Source of the DNA: Linepithema humile
Taxonomy: Eukaryota; Arthropoda; Insecta; Hymenoptera; Formicidae
NCBI RefSeq assembly: GCF_040581485.1
Contig: NC_090130.1
Coordinates: forward strand, 16,185,656 to 16,249,655
Direction: 5' to 3'
Length of the DNA: 64,000 nt
In this document: one piece after another, positions 42,761-53,395 of the stretch
How the letters are laid out: each line of letters begins with the position of its first letter
Position numbering within the stretch: position 1 is the first letter of the stretch
Notes under the pieces: generated by a model
What the model was told of the DNA's origin: nothing
What the model saw: the letters and a program-made list of their open reading frames with translations, nothing else
The model's database searches: none
Position numbers and translations under genes: made by a program

Positions 42761-44168
42761 ATTAAATCATTTCTTTTTCCTACTAACTTTTAAAGTTATG
42801 AACCGCTGAAAGATAAATGCCGTCTGTGTTAGTTATGATTTAACTTGGCGAGATGAGTAGATGCGAAAAGGGAGAGGGGGGGGGGGATGGGAGAGATACG
42901 CCAGCGAGATGCCACGCTTGCGTAAGTACGTTTCTGAGAATAGGAGAGGGCTTGGAAAGTGATAGGAGTACCCCAGTGGTTAACTTTCATTGCTCATCAC
43001 TATACACAAAAGAATGTAAATCTGATGCATGACTTAATGCACTTTGGGTAACGCTAATGGTTAGCTTAATGCTAGTGGTATATAAATTTTAATGGCTCAT
43101 AATTTTATAAGTTCTTAACAAAAAAGTGTATTATTATATTATTTTGAAAACATCTTAATGTTGACTACGTAATAAAAAATGTATGTTTTTATATTAAAAA
43201 GTTAAAATAATTTTTCCGTAACATTAACATCTTTGTTTAAGGTCAAACTAAAAGTATCTTTCGAAATCATGCAACTTCCCAGACAGCACAAACATATTTT
43301 TACAATATTTTAAAGGAAAGGGACCCAAGTGTCCCCCTCCGATTTTGACGAGCTTTAAATATGTTGTAAAGTAGTTCAAAATAAGAGACACGTATTTTTT
43401 TTTATGTGCTTTCTCGCACGTTTAGGGTTGAAACAACCCCTACAAGCTAAAACGGTTTTTTTGGTTTTGACTATTCAGAATATCGTCAAAACTGTAAGAG
43501 GTATCAAAAAATGTTTCGAATAAAAGTTGCATGGTCTTTTATGAGCTTTATAACCGCGTAGGTCGATTTTTAAAAAATTTTATATTTTTTAATTTACCCT
43601 CCTTTCTTTTTATTATTTTTACAAATTTCAAAATTTTTGTTATGACAAAAGTTGTAGCATTTTTTACGCTGAATACAACCATATATGATTTTATTATGTT
43701 TCGAAATCACATCTTTCAGAAATGAGCTGTCAATGTCGCACTATATGCGTCGCGCTGCGATATATGCATATATATGCATAACGCATCGTTTGTGCCGCTT
43801 GTGTAATCGATGTTTGTCGCGCATGTGTAATTGATAAGACGAATAAAATTAGAAATAAAGATTAACATGTTATGAAATATTCGGAAAAATGTTCTGATCA
43901 AAGAACAAAGTTCACTAAAGTTGTTGCCAAGGCATCCCCTCTATTTTACACTTTTATAGTCGCATTTCGAGTGTATTTATAGCGCAGCGCGTTGTCATAT
44001 CCTGGCAGTGCATATTACGCTTTAAAGTTGTGCGCTTGTTAGTGATTACGGAAAAACAATATATAAAACAGCATCAAAAAAAGAACAGCAAATTCACTAT
44101 AAAGTAAGTATTATTTTTTTGTACACAAATAAGGAGAAATATTTAATTGTTACCATATATTTTTCAGA

Positions 44169-45768
44169 ATGGTTCAATTAAATCCATTTAACGTAATAAT
44201 GTTAGTATACGTAACTTTTTCGGCCCTTAATCTATCAACAAGTCCGATAACATCTGAAGAACGAGAAATGGCACATAAAATAGAATCTATGCTGAAAGAA
44301 ATGCGCGATGAGAGATACGAAATGGAAGTAGAAGAACCTTTAGATTATGAAAACGATAACGATATTCCAACAGCAGAGCAATTCGAACTAGGAGATGAAG
44401 AGGAAGAAGGTGAGCTATTGAACGCAAATCCTAAAGTTATATGTACTACAGATGAACGTATTCCGTATGAATATAAAAAAAATGCAGTCGAATTTTGGAA
44501 AAGCAGTACAACAAGGCCAAGAACATTAGAAGGAGTAAAACGAAGATTTCGGAAAGTATATTCATTACGTTAATTACGACGATGGGAAATTCAAGTGAAT
44601 CAAGGTGGCAGTAGATTCGAAAAATTAAAACAAATTTCGGAATATACATTAAATAATTTTCATACAGCTCTTGAAAATAGAATTATTGTTCACGACGCTG
44701 ATTTAGCTCGATGGGCTATTTGGGCACAGGAAAATTTAAATGTACCAGGATTTACAGCTTCATCGCGATGGATACGAAAATTTAAAATAATACATAATAT
44801 TGTATCTCGTAAAATAACAAAATTTATAAGAAAAACATCTATAATGTCTAACGTCGATTTTGAAGAAAAATGTAACACGTTTATTGAAAACGTTAAATAT
44901 CAAATAATAGAATATGGAGTTGAAAATATTTACAACAGTGATCAAAGCGGATTCCAATTAGAACTTCATGCCGGTCGTACATTGGCATATAAAGGAACAA
45001 AAAAGATTGAATCTGCAGTACAATCCGTATCGGCAACTACGCATAGCTATACTATACAACCTACTGTTTCAGCCGATGGTAGATTATTATCGACTCTTTT
45101 TATTGTACTGAAAGAAGTTAGTGGAACATTTGGTCCCAGAGTGCAAGAAACAATGTTTAAGGCACCTAATATTTTTGTTACGGCTTCGAAATCCGGAAAA
45201 TTAACAGCGCATTATTTTAAAATTTGGTTGCAAGACGTATTTTTTCCAAATGTAGGTCCAAAATCTGTTTTACTACTAGATTCGTGGACTGGTCATTGTC
45301 TAAATATTATTCAAGAATCTAAACCAGAATCTACAGAAGATATTATTTTGTTGACTATACCAGCTGAAACAACAGGAAAAATACAACCATACAACATTGG
45401 ATGTATATGGTTTTCGTTTGTGGAAGAATTTCATTAGACACTTTTCTGATACTGTAATGCTTTTAGGTCTGGAAGTCAATCTGCATGCAAGAAACACCAT
45501 TTTAAAACTACAGTCATTGACTCATAATCAATTTTTATCGCCAAGATTCAGAAATTTATTGAAATACGCATGGTATAAAAGCGGGTACGTAATAAATAAG
45601 CCCGAAGAATTCGAAACACCAGTGGAATTTTGTTTCCATAAACAGTCAAAACCAACATGCGATATTTGTGGCGCACCTGCAATAATTACTTGCGCATGGT
45701 GCAAAAAGTCACTTCGTATAAATCACTTTTTTCACGAACATCACCTTTGTGATACGTTTGTTCCATAA
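44169..45768 (+). pseudogene. Pogo/Tigger-type transposase, two lesions
   Basis: Starts MVQLNPFNVIMLVYV, with an acidic segment (EEPLDYENDNDIPTAEQ). A DNA-binding helix region follows: IPYEYKKNAVEFWKS and, after the stop, a CENP-B-like HTH with DLARWAIWAQE and GFTASSRWIRKF. The DDE_1 core has YNSDQSGFQLE (first Asp), LLLDSWTGHC (second) and an IQP-LDVYGF box (third). The C-terminus is Cys/His-rich (CDICGAP...CAWCKKS...HFFHEHHLC), like a zinc-binding tail. There is an in-frame TAA at 44571, and a 7-base insertion (ACAACAT) at about 45387-45394 splits the third-Asp motif. Otherwise the frame is clean, so inactivation looks fairly recent. Confidence 0.85.
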
Positions 45769-46023
45769 ATTCATCTGTTTTTAATATATGTTAATATATG
45801 TATTATATTCAATATATGTAGTATGTTATTGTTGAAGGTAAAGTTGTAATTGTTTCGACATATATTATTATAAAAGAAATAAAATAATAAACAAACAAAT
45901 GTTTCTAGTATTGATTAATAGAAAAACCTAAAACTAATTGGAATTTTTTGCATTACCATTGAAAAACAATAAATTGCATTTTAATTGTAAGATTTTTATT
46001 TATTTATTTCTCTTTCAATATAA

Positions 46024-46260
46024 TCCACTCTTAAAAAAGGCATGAAAGATCGATACTCGAATGTATCGAAAGTATTGTTGACGCTTATCCGCGACGCTGA
46101 TTGGTTATCTCGATTATTCTGACAGTTTGATAGTTTGAGAGCGAAGATTATTTTGACGGTTATTTAAAATTTTTAAAATTTTATTAAAATATTTAGATTT
46201 TATAATTATTAAATTATTATAATAAGTGTACGGGCGCAGCGCGCGCTTGTATTGTTCTAG
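46024..46260 (+). mobile_element. Helitron-type element, short non-autonomous copy
   Basis: Begins TCCACTCTTAAAAAAGGCAT and ends GCGCGCTTGTATTGTTCTAG, with a GC-rich potential hairpin (GGGCGCAGCGCGCGC) just before CTAG. It is inserted between A and T with no target duplication. The 5' TC, 3' hairpin-CTRR and A/T target are the Helitron signature. 237 bases, no coding. Confidence 0.8.
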
Positions 46261-47059
46261 TATAACTATAAAAGTGTAATATAGAGGAGATGCCTTGGCA
46301 ACAACTTTAGTGAACTTTGTTCTTTGATCAAAACATTTTTCCGAATATTTTATAACATACTAATCTTTATTTCTAATTTTATTCGTCTTATCAATTACAC
46401 ATGCGCGACAAACATCGATTACACAAGCGGCACAAACGATGCGTTATGCATATATATGCATATATCGCAGCGCGACGCATATAGTGCGACATTGACAGCT
46501 CATTTCTGAAAGATGCGATTTCGAAACATAATAAAATCATATATGGTTGTATTCAGCATAAAAAATGCTACAACTTTTGTCATAACAAAAATTTTGAAAT
46601 TTGTAAAAACTAGAACAATACAGGCGCGCGCTACGCGCGCGCATTTATTATAATAATTTAATAATTAAGAAATCTAAATATTTTAATAAATTATTTTTAT
46701 TTTAAATAACTGTCAAAATAACCTTCGCTCTCAAAGTATCAAACTGTCAGAATAATCGCGATAACCAATCAGCGTCGCGGAAAAGCGTCAACAATACTTT
46801 CAATACATTCGAGTATCGATCTTTCATGCCTTTTTTAAGAGTACAAGCGCGCGCACTTATTATTACAATTTAATAATTATAAAATCTAAATATTTAAAAA
46901 TAATTTTTTTAATTATAAATAACCGCCAAAATAACTTTTGCTCTCAAACTATCAAACTGCCAGAATAATCAAGATAACAATCAGCGTCGCAAAAAAGCGT
47001 CAACAATACTTTCGATACATTCGAGTATCGATTTTTCATGCCTTTTTAAAGAGTGGATT

Positions 47060-47690
47060 CAAGTAAATAATTTTTTTGATTCCAAGTAAATATTCACTTG
47101 AATCAAGTAAATATTTTTTTTATTCGAGTAAATAAATTTTTTTATTAAAATAAATATTTATTAGAATCAAGTAAATATTTATTAGAATCAAGTAAATATT
47201 TATTAGAATCAAGAAAATATTTATTAGAATATAAGTAAATATTTATTAGAATCAAATAAATATTTTTTTGATTTAAATAAATATTTATTTTATTCAAATA
47301 AATATTTATTAAAATCAAGTAAATGATTTTTTTTATTCATGTAAATATTTATTAAAATCAAGCAAATGATTTTTTTTATTTAAGTAAATATTTATTAGAA
47401 TAAAATAAATATTTATTAGACTCAAGTAAATATTTATTAGAATCAAGTGAATATTTTTTTGATTTCAGTAAATATTTTTTTGATTCAAATAAATAATTTT
47501 TTTTTATATATAATTTTTTGTATTCAAGTAAATATTTATTAGAATCAAGTAAATATTTATTAAAATCGAGTAAATATTTATTAGAATCAAGTAAATAATT
47601 TTTTTTATTCAAGTAAATATATATTAGAATCAAGTAAATATTTATTAGAATCAAGTAAATGATTTTTTTATTCAAGTAAATATTTATTAG
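47060..47690. repeat. About 21-bp AT-rich minisatellite
   Basis: Imperfect copies of AAGTAAATATTTATTAGAATC, alternating with variants in which the middle is TTTTTTTATTC. About 25-30 units. Confidence 0.85.
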
Positions 47691-47694
47691 AAAT

Positions 47695-48460
47695 TACCAA
47701 ATATTTGGTAATTAAGACGAAGTGATTCAATCATTATTACCAAATATTTGGTAATTAGGACGTAGTGATTTAGTAATTATTACCAAATATTTGGTAATTA
47801 GGACGAAGTGATTTAGTAATTATTACCAAATATTAATTCAACCATAATAAATTATGGTAGATCCAACCATAATTTTATGGTTAATTCAACCATAATGGAT
47901 TATGGTAGATCCAACCATAATTTTATAGTTGGATCGACCATAATCCGTTGTGGTAGATCCAGCCATAATTTTATAGTTGGATCGACCATAATCCATTGTG
48001 GTAGATCCAACCATAATTTTATAGTTGGATCGACCATAATCCGTTGTGGTAGATCCAACCATAATTTTATAGTTGGATCGACCATAATCCGTTGTGGTAG
48101 ATCCAACCATAATTTTATAGTTGGATCGACCATAATCCGTTGTGGTAGATCCAACCATAATTTTATAGTTGGATCGACCATAATCCATTGTGGTAATTCC
48201 AACCATAATTTTATAGTTGGATCGACCATAATCCATTGTGGTAGATCCAACCATAATTTTATAGTTGGATCGACCATAATCCATTGTGGTAATTCCAACC
48301 ATAATTTTATAGTTGGATCGATCATAACCCATTGTGGTAGATCCAACCATAATTTTATGATTAATTAGGACGAAATGGTTTAGTAATTATTACCAAATAT
48401 TTGGTAATTAGGACGAAATTATTTAGTTCCCATTACCAAATATTTGGTAATTAGAAAAAA
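47695..48460. repeat. 43-bp repeat with TACCAAATATTTGGTA palindrome
   Basis: Units starting TACCAAATATTTGGTAATTA and continuing GGACGAAGTGATTTAG occur three to four times before (47695-47835) and twice or more after (48385-48460) the 48-bp array, at 43-base spacing. The 48-bp array appears to have expanded inside it. Confidence 0.85.
47884..48362. repeat. 48-bp minisatellite, about ten copies
   Basis: The unit reads GACCATAATCCGTTGTGGTA, then GATCCAACCATAATTTTATA, then GTTGGATC. GATCCAAC and GTTGGATC within each unit can pair. 48 is divisible by three, so stop-free frames run the whole array on both strands; these are artefacts of the repeat, not genes. Confidence 0.93.
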
Positions 48461-49604
48461 TATACAAGTAAAAAATATCTAAATAATTTTGCAAAAAAAT
48501 TTATAATTAACGTCCTAATTTTTTACATATTTTTAAATTCCTTTTTTATTTGAATACAACTTGACAGCTTGAGAAAATGTAAACAATTGTCATAGAAACA
48601 TTTATAAATAGCTAATCAATATTGCCTTGACAACCATTTAAATATAAACTGTCAAAATATATTTTTTGCACATGATCAATATTGCCTTGACAACCATTTA
48701 AATATAAACTGTAAAAATATATTTTTCGCATATGACATTGAGATAACCAATCAGCGTCGCGATAAAACTGCAACAATACACTTCGATACTTTCGAGATTT
48801 CGATACATTAGACTATCGACTTCTCATGCCTTTTTTAAGAGTGGATAATAAAAAGGGGTAGGGGTAAATTCAAAAATATAAAATTTTTTAAAAATTGACC
48901 TACGCGGTTATAAAGCTCATAAAAGACCATGCAACTTTTATTCAAAAGATTTTTTGATACCTCTTACAGTTTTGACGATATTTAGTCAAAATCAAAAAAA
49001 CCGTTTTAGCTTGTAGGGGTTGTTTCAACCCTAAACGTGCAAGAAAGCACATAAAAAAAAATACGTGTCTCTTATTTTGAACTGCTTTACAACATATTTA
49101 AAGCTCGTCGAAATCGGAGGGGGACACTTGGGTCTCTTTCCTTGTTAGTCGTACTCTCTTCTTTAATTCCCCATCATTTTTAATGTATAGTTGCAATGTC
49201 AGCATTAACAATCTGACTATTAAATCAGTAACTTATCTTTTTTTCCATTTCTTATTTGACAAATCAACGAACTTTGTTGTTGATTATACCACATATGTAC
49301 AACTTATATAATTCTTTATTCTTCGAAAAAGGAATATCAATATAATAATGGTGTTTCTCTATTTTTTCAGTTTTAATAGGTTAACATTTTTCATTAATCC
49401 TACAACAAATCTTGCGTATCATTTATATTTGGTTTGAAACCATATCATATTGTAAATGATCAGCGTGCGTTTTCATATGTAATTTATTTATTTGACAATA
49501 AGGATAGCCTGATGATAGGTTGAAACATTTATATATTAATAAGTTTTATGACACAACGCAAGTTTGTTCGCATCGATATCTAGCGATCTGACCACAGACA
49601 TCTA

Positions 49605-49850
49605 TACTATCAAGAGACACGGTAGTGTCTCGCGCCAAGTTCACGCGCAGCGCAAGACCAAACGTGTATCTTTACGCGAGCCCGAAGAGCCCAGAGAGCC
49701 GAGATTATCGGAACTCAATAATGCCTGGGCCGATCGAGTTGATAATGGTCTCAATCAATAGCGCATACCCAAAATATATAATAAAAGTATACTTGTTTTT
49801 GCTCTACGTGCTTTATAAATAAATATATAAAAGTCCAAAGTTGAAATGTC
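49605..49850 (-). repeat. Repeat family with terminal hairpin, copy 3 (inverted)
   Basis: TATCAAGAGACACGGTAGTG, then TCTCGCGCCAAGTTCACGCG, on the plus strand: the reverse complement of the ends of copies 1 and 2 at 42398 and 42760. Confidence 0.7.
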
Positions 49851-50009
49851 AAAAATATTATCTCAATTTCTAGGATGTACAGTCAACATTTTTCACACTA
49901 GATGGCTATAGTGATGTTAGTAGTTGGGTTTGTTTGGGTTTGTGTTGGTGGCGCTATAGGAAATAGCCGCGCATACCAAATAACCTTACAGAAGATGTGT
50001 CAAAAGAAT

Positions 50010-50145
50010 AATATTGAATTCGACCACTCGCACTACATTGCACTGGTGCACACTCAAGACTGCTTAATGTTCACCAGTTTTTTATTCGTATTCATCAGAG
50101 TAGTGTAGTGCAGTGTAGTGCGAGTGATCAAATTCAATATAAATG
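50010..50145. repeat. Short inverted repeat
   Basis: ATTGAATTCGACCACTCGCA / CTACATTGCACTG is mirrored by CAGTGTAGTGCGAGTG...AAATTCAATA at 50105-50145. Arms of about 35 bases. Confidence 0.65.
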
Positions 50146-50189
50146 TATTAAGTAAAATAAGTGTATATGTATATAGGTTATAAGTATTG

Positions 50190-51240
50190 TGTTTTAATTT
50201 TACCATACATTCTGTCAAAAAGCTTTAGTGTATGATCTGTCTAAAATAAATAAAATTAAATATCTCAAAGTTTAATATTTCAATTCTACGTATCTTAAAT
50301 TAGTTCCAACAATATTTATAATTTCCAGTCAATTTTATATCCATAGAAAATAGGAAACAAAAATTATAAACATAAACTCGACAAGAAATCTTGTAATACA
50401 CAAAATTAAAATTGACCAGAAATTATAAATATTGTTGGAAATAATTTAGGATACATAGAACAGAAATATTAAGCTTTAATATTTAATTTTATTTATTTTA
50501 GACAAATACACTAAAGTTTCTAAACAATGGTCTTATAAAACATAGTGATGATTGGTATGATTGTATAAATTAATTTTACAATACATTCTGTCAAAAAAGC
50601 ACACATTCGAGACTTTAGTGTATGATTTGTCCAAAATAAATAAAATTAAATATCTCAAAGTTTAATATTTCTGTTCTATGTATTTTAATTTAGTTCCAAC
50701 AATATTTATAATTTCCAGTCAATTTTATATTTTATATATAAAATTTATTTTATATATAAAAAAAATATAGCATAAGATACTTTTTGTAGTTATCCTAAAT
50801 TAGTTCTAATATTTATGATTTCCAGTCAATTTTATGTCCATAGAAAATAAAAAACAAAAATTATAAACAAACTCGATTATAAACAAACTCGACAAGAAAC
50901 CTTGTAATACACAAAATAAAATTGACTGAAAATTATAAATATTGTTGGAACTAATTTAGGATACATAGAACAAAAATATTAAACTTTGACATTTAATTTT
51001 ATTTATTTTAGATAAATCATACTAAAATCTTGAAACGTGTGTTTTCTTGACTGATTAAAATTGACTAGAAATTATAAATATTGTTGGAATTAATTTAGGA
51101 TACATAGAACAGAAATATTAAACTTTGGTATTTAATTTTATTTATTTTAGACAAATCATACAAAATTTCTGAAACGTGTGCTTTTTTGACAGATCCTAAA
51201 TTAGTTTCAATATTTATAATTTTCAGTCAATTTTATCAGA
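50190..51240. repeat. Cluster of related fold-back repeats
   Basis: The phrase AAATTAGTTCCAACAATATT, then TATAATTTCCAGTCAATTTT, alternates with its reverse complement at least five times (near 50300, 50420, 50690, 50930, 51070). It is accompanied by AAATAAATAAAATTAAATAT. At least two complete hairpin units (about 50195-50520 and 50575-51050) and half units follow. AT-rich, non-coding. Confidence 0.75.
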
Positions 51241-51249
51241 ATCAAAACA

Positions 51250-51560
51250 AAACAATATTGTTTTACCTTTCAAAAAATTGTCGTACCTATATATTAAATC
51301 AAAAAAAGCTGTCGTATATATATTACAAAAAAAGAAATGATATCTATCAAAAAATTACCTTTTTTAAAAAAAGGTAAAAAAAAGGCGCCAAGTACACGCT
51401 CTTGTCACAACTAAAACAAAACCATATTGTTTTATCTTTTAAAAAAATTGTCGTATATATTAAACCTTTCAAAAAAACCTGTCATAGATATTAAAACCTT
51501 TCAAAAAAAACTTGTATAAAGTAAAATTTTTAAAAAAGCTATTATATATACTTTCTACAA
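51250..51560. repeat. Diverged copy of the AAAAACCTTTC repeat
   Basis: AAACCTTTCAAAAAAA words and GGCGCCAAGTACACG (51383-51400) match, in reverse orientation, the right edge of the palindrome at 38066-39322 and its flank. Confidence 0.6.
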
Positions 51561-51864
51561 AAAAATATGATATCAGGATATACTAGATCGCTAACTCGAG
51601 TCAAATCATGACCTCAAAATCTATGTACTAAATTCTCGCGCATGTGTAACGTTGGTAGCAGTCACCTTTTAATTGATTGATGTTATGTATGATATACATG
51701 AACTACTATATATGATGTTTATATGTATACGTATCAGTCAGTTAGATATCGGCACAGATATTCACCATATTACTTTTCTACCAGCATTACGCATGCGCGA
51801 TCACCATATTACATGGTTTTTGGATACCAATTTTATGTGCAATATGAAAATGGGAGTTAGCGGT

Positions 51865-52085
51865 CTATACACCGTCCAGCGAGAGAATATATCTGGCTCG
51901 ACAAAAACTCGTCCGTTTCGCGCAAGTTTCCCCTCACGGAACGTTTAGAAAGCCCCTCTTTCCCCACTTCACATGACTGTACTGCTCGTGCTTGTCAATA
52001 CCAACGCTCTCCCTACTTTGGCTACTATGCTTCTTCTATGCGCAGAAAGAGGTATATTCTCTCGCTGGACACTGTATAGTATAGT
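51865..52085. mobile_element. Possible small MITE
   Basis: TATACACCGTCCAGCGAGAG and AATATA at the left, mirrored by TATATTCTCTCGCTGGACAC and TGTATAGTA at the right, about 220 bases apart. No coding content. Confidence 0.55.
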
Positions 52086-52309
52086 ATAGATGTTAGTGGA
52101 TCTGACTCATTTTATTCCTATCGTTTTATAATTTTATTATTTTTTGAGCCTTGTCATTTTTAATTTGATACTTATTTTTAATTTTTTCTTCATAGGCGTA
52201 TAGCCTAAGGTTCCTTTTTTCTATTTCATCTTTTCCCTTTCTCCTTTTCCCTCCTCAGGTTAAGTGTTCAATATATTTTTTGCATTGATAGTAAATTTAA
52301 AGAACTAAC

Positions 52310-52405
52310 CAGAGACCATATAACCAACAGTGCAGTTGTGAGTATGCCATTTGACGTCTTTCATGACCAATGGGCTCTTCTCCGATGACAGGACCTTGAC
52401 ATCCC
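52310..52405 (-). CDS. EML (EMAP-like) WD40 protein, penultimate coding exon
   Basis: 96-base minus-strand exon between an acceptor (TGTATTTAG, AG at 52407-52406) and a GTTAGT donor (GT at 52309-52308). After two bases completing a codon it encodes 31 residues, DVKVLSSEKSPLVMKD then VKWHTHNCTVGYMVS, and one leftover G. That G joins GA of the last exon to give Gly and VSGQWNNRYY, with phase exact. The KW(H/A)T..C..G pattern before a WD repeat is the usual EML C-terminal context. Upstream exons must lie beyond this window or in the 52.4-64 kb part, where I found none. Confidence 0.8.
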
Positions 52406-52719
52406 CTAAATACAAAATTCACATTTAAATATATATACACTAAAATACACTAAAGTATATCTGATTCTTTTGCGCCAAATTTTTAATCTGTATTATCAAA
52501 TTGCAACATTATTATATTAATAAACATTATATTATTAGCATTATCTTTGTTTGATTGTATATTAGGTAATTTATTTTAATCTTAATAGATATATACTTCG
52601 AAAATATACAATTTTAGAAAAAAATGTAAATAAAAATTGTTAGGTTTTGAGAAGAAAATAAAGTGGTAAAATTAGTTTAATTATGGGTAAAAAAATTCCC
52701 AAAAATACCTATACTTTTC

Positions 52720-53395
52720 TGTCCGTTACAGTGGTGTTCCCCTTTAACACTTTGTGATTTCTTTTTGTGGGGATATATCAAGGGTATTTACTACTGCGCC
52801 AATAAACCCAACATGAGGAACTGTATCATCAGGGTATTAGCAGGTATTCCTGTAGAAGTACTTCATAGAATCTCTATTGCTTTACGTCAAAAGTTTCAAT
52901 TTTGCATTGATACTAATGGCGGAGTATTCAAACATTTTCTGTAAGTTGGGCAATACTTCTATCAACAAAAAACATGAGGTTACCCCAAATGTAAGAAGCA
53001 AGAGGATTTACAGAAATCAAGCACCCCGAACGTGAACGGCAAGAGAACTTATGAAAATAAAACATCCCGAAGGATTGTCAAATTGCAATTATAAAATTTT
53101 AAAATTAAATAACTAAAAAAATTAACAGTTTACGAAACAATTTTTTCAGACAAAAAGTTTTTTTTTTTTGCCCAAAAATCTGAAAAAGCTATTAAAAATA
53201 GACTTCTATTTAAAAAAATAAAGATGACCTTGAAACAGCCTCATCACCTTCATATAAGGTCAAATCAAGGTCATCGTGAAATGTCTCCTACAAAACCAAG
53301 CAACTTTTATTTTAAACGTTTTTTTTGTAAAATGCTTTTTTTTGAAATATTTAACTATTAAGATTAAAATAAATCATCCTGTATATAGGGTATCC
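52720..53395 (+). mobile_element. Mariner-like remnant with transposase tail
   Basis: Frame at about 52755-52945 reads LTLCDFFLWGYIKGIYY, then ALRQKFQFCIDTNGGVFKHF and a stop, the C-terminus of the same transposase group as 29760-30006. The 3' part (53220-53390) has GACCTTGA / AAGGTCA words and ends CCTGTATATAGGGTATCC. The 5' part and left terminus are missing. Confidence 0.65.

Larger units (their letters stand above)
46610..48845 (-). mobile_element. Helitron-type element, 2.2 kb, filled with minisatellites
   Basis: On the minus strand it runs from TCCACTCTTAAAAAAGGCAT (48845 down) to GTATTGTTCTAG (46610). The host arm around it, GTAAAAA / TAATAAAAAG, is continuous in the opposite arm of the pogo-like element, where the same spot reads GTAAAAATAATAAAAAG. 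The insertion is therefore exact and without duplication. The element contains a second partial copy of its own end (46842-47056) and three kinds of tandem repeat. No Rep-helicase is present. Confidence 0.85.
43313..49145 (+). mobile_element. Pogo-like (DDE_1) transposon with unusually long inverted repeats
   Basis: The ends read AAGGAAAGGGACCCAAGTGT and, reversed, ACAAGGAAAGAGACCCAAG, each next to TA (43311-43312 and 49146-49147). The left arm (43313 to about 43985) is mirrored on the right by 46262-46609 plus 48846-49145, the right arm being split by a Helitron. Between the arms is a transposase on the plus strand (44169-45768). A second small Helitron sits at 46024. Subtracting both insertions the element is about 3.36 kb with arms of roughly 650 bases, far longer than typical pogo termini. 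Confidence 0.82.
37825..52309 (-). other. Transposon-filled intron of the EML gene (about 14.5 kb)
   Basis: GT donor at the upstream edge and AG acceptor at the downstream edge, with matching codon phase. It contains the palindrome at 38066-39322, two pogo-family elements, two Helitron insertions, minisatellites and several fold-back repeats. Stretches without recognisable structure: 37830-38060, 39325-39840, 41735-42110, 42765-43310, 49150-49600, 51560-51860. Confidence 0.75.

Noticed and set aside
47886..48368. Long open frames of 148-163 codons on both strands
   Set aside because: They are produced by a 48-bp tandem repeat whose length is divisible by three; the peptides are 16-residue repeats with no other support.
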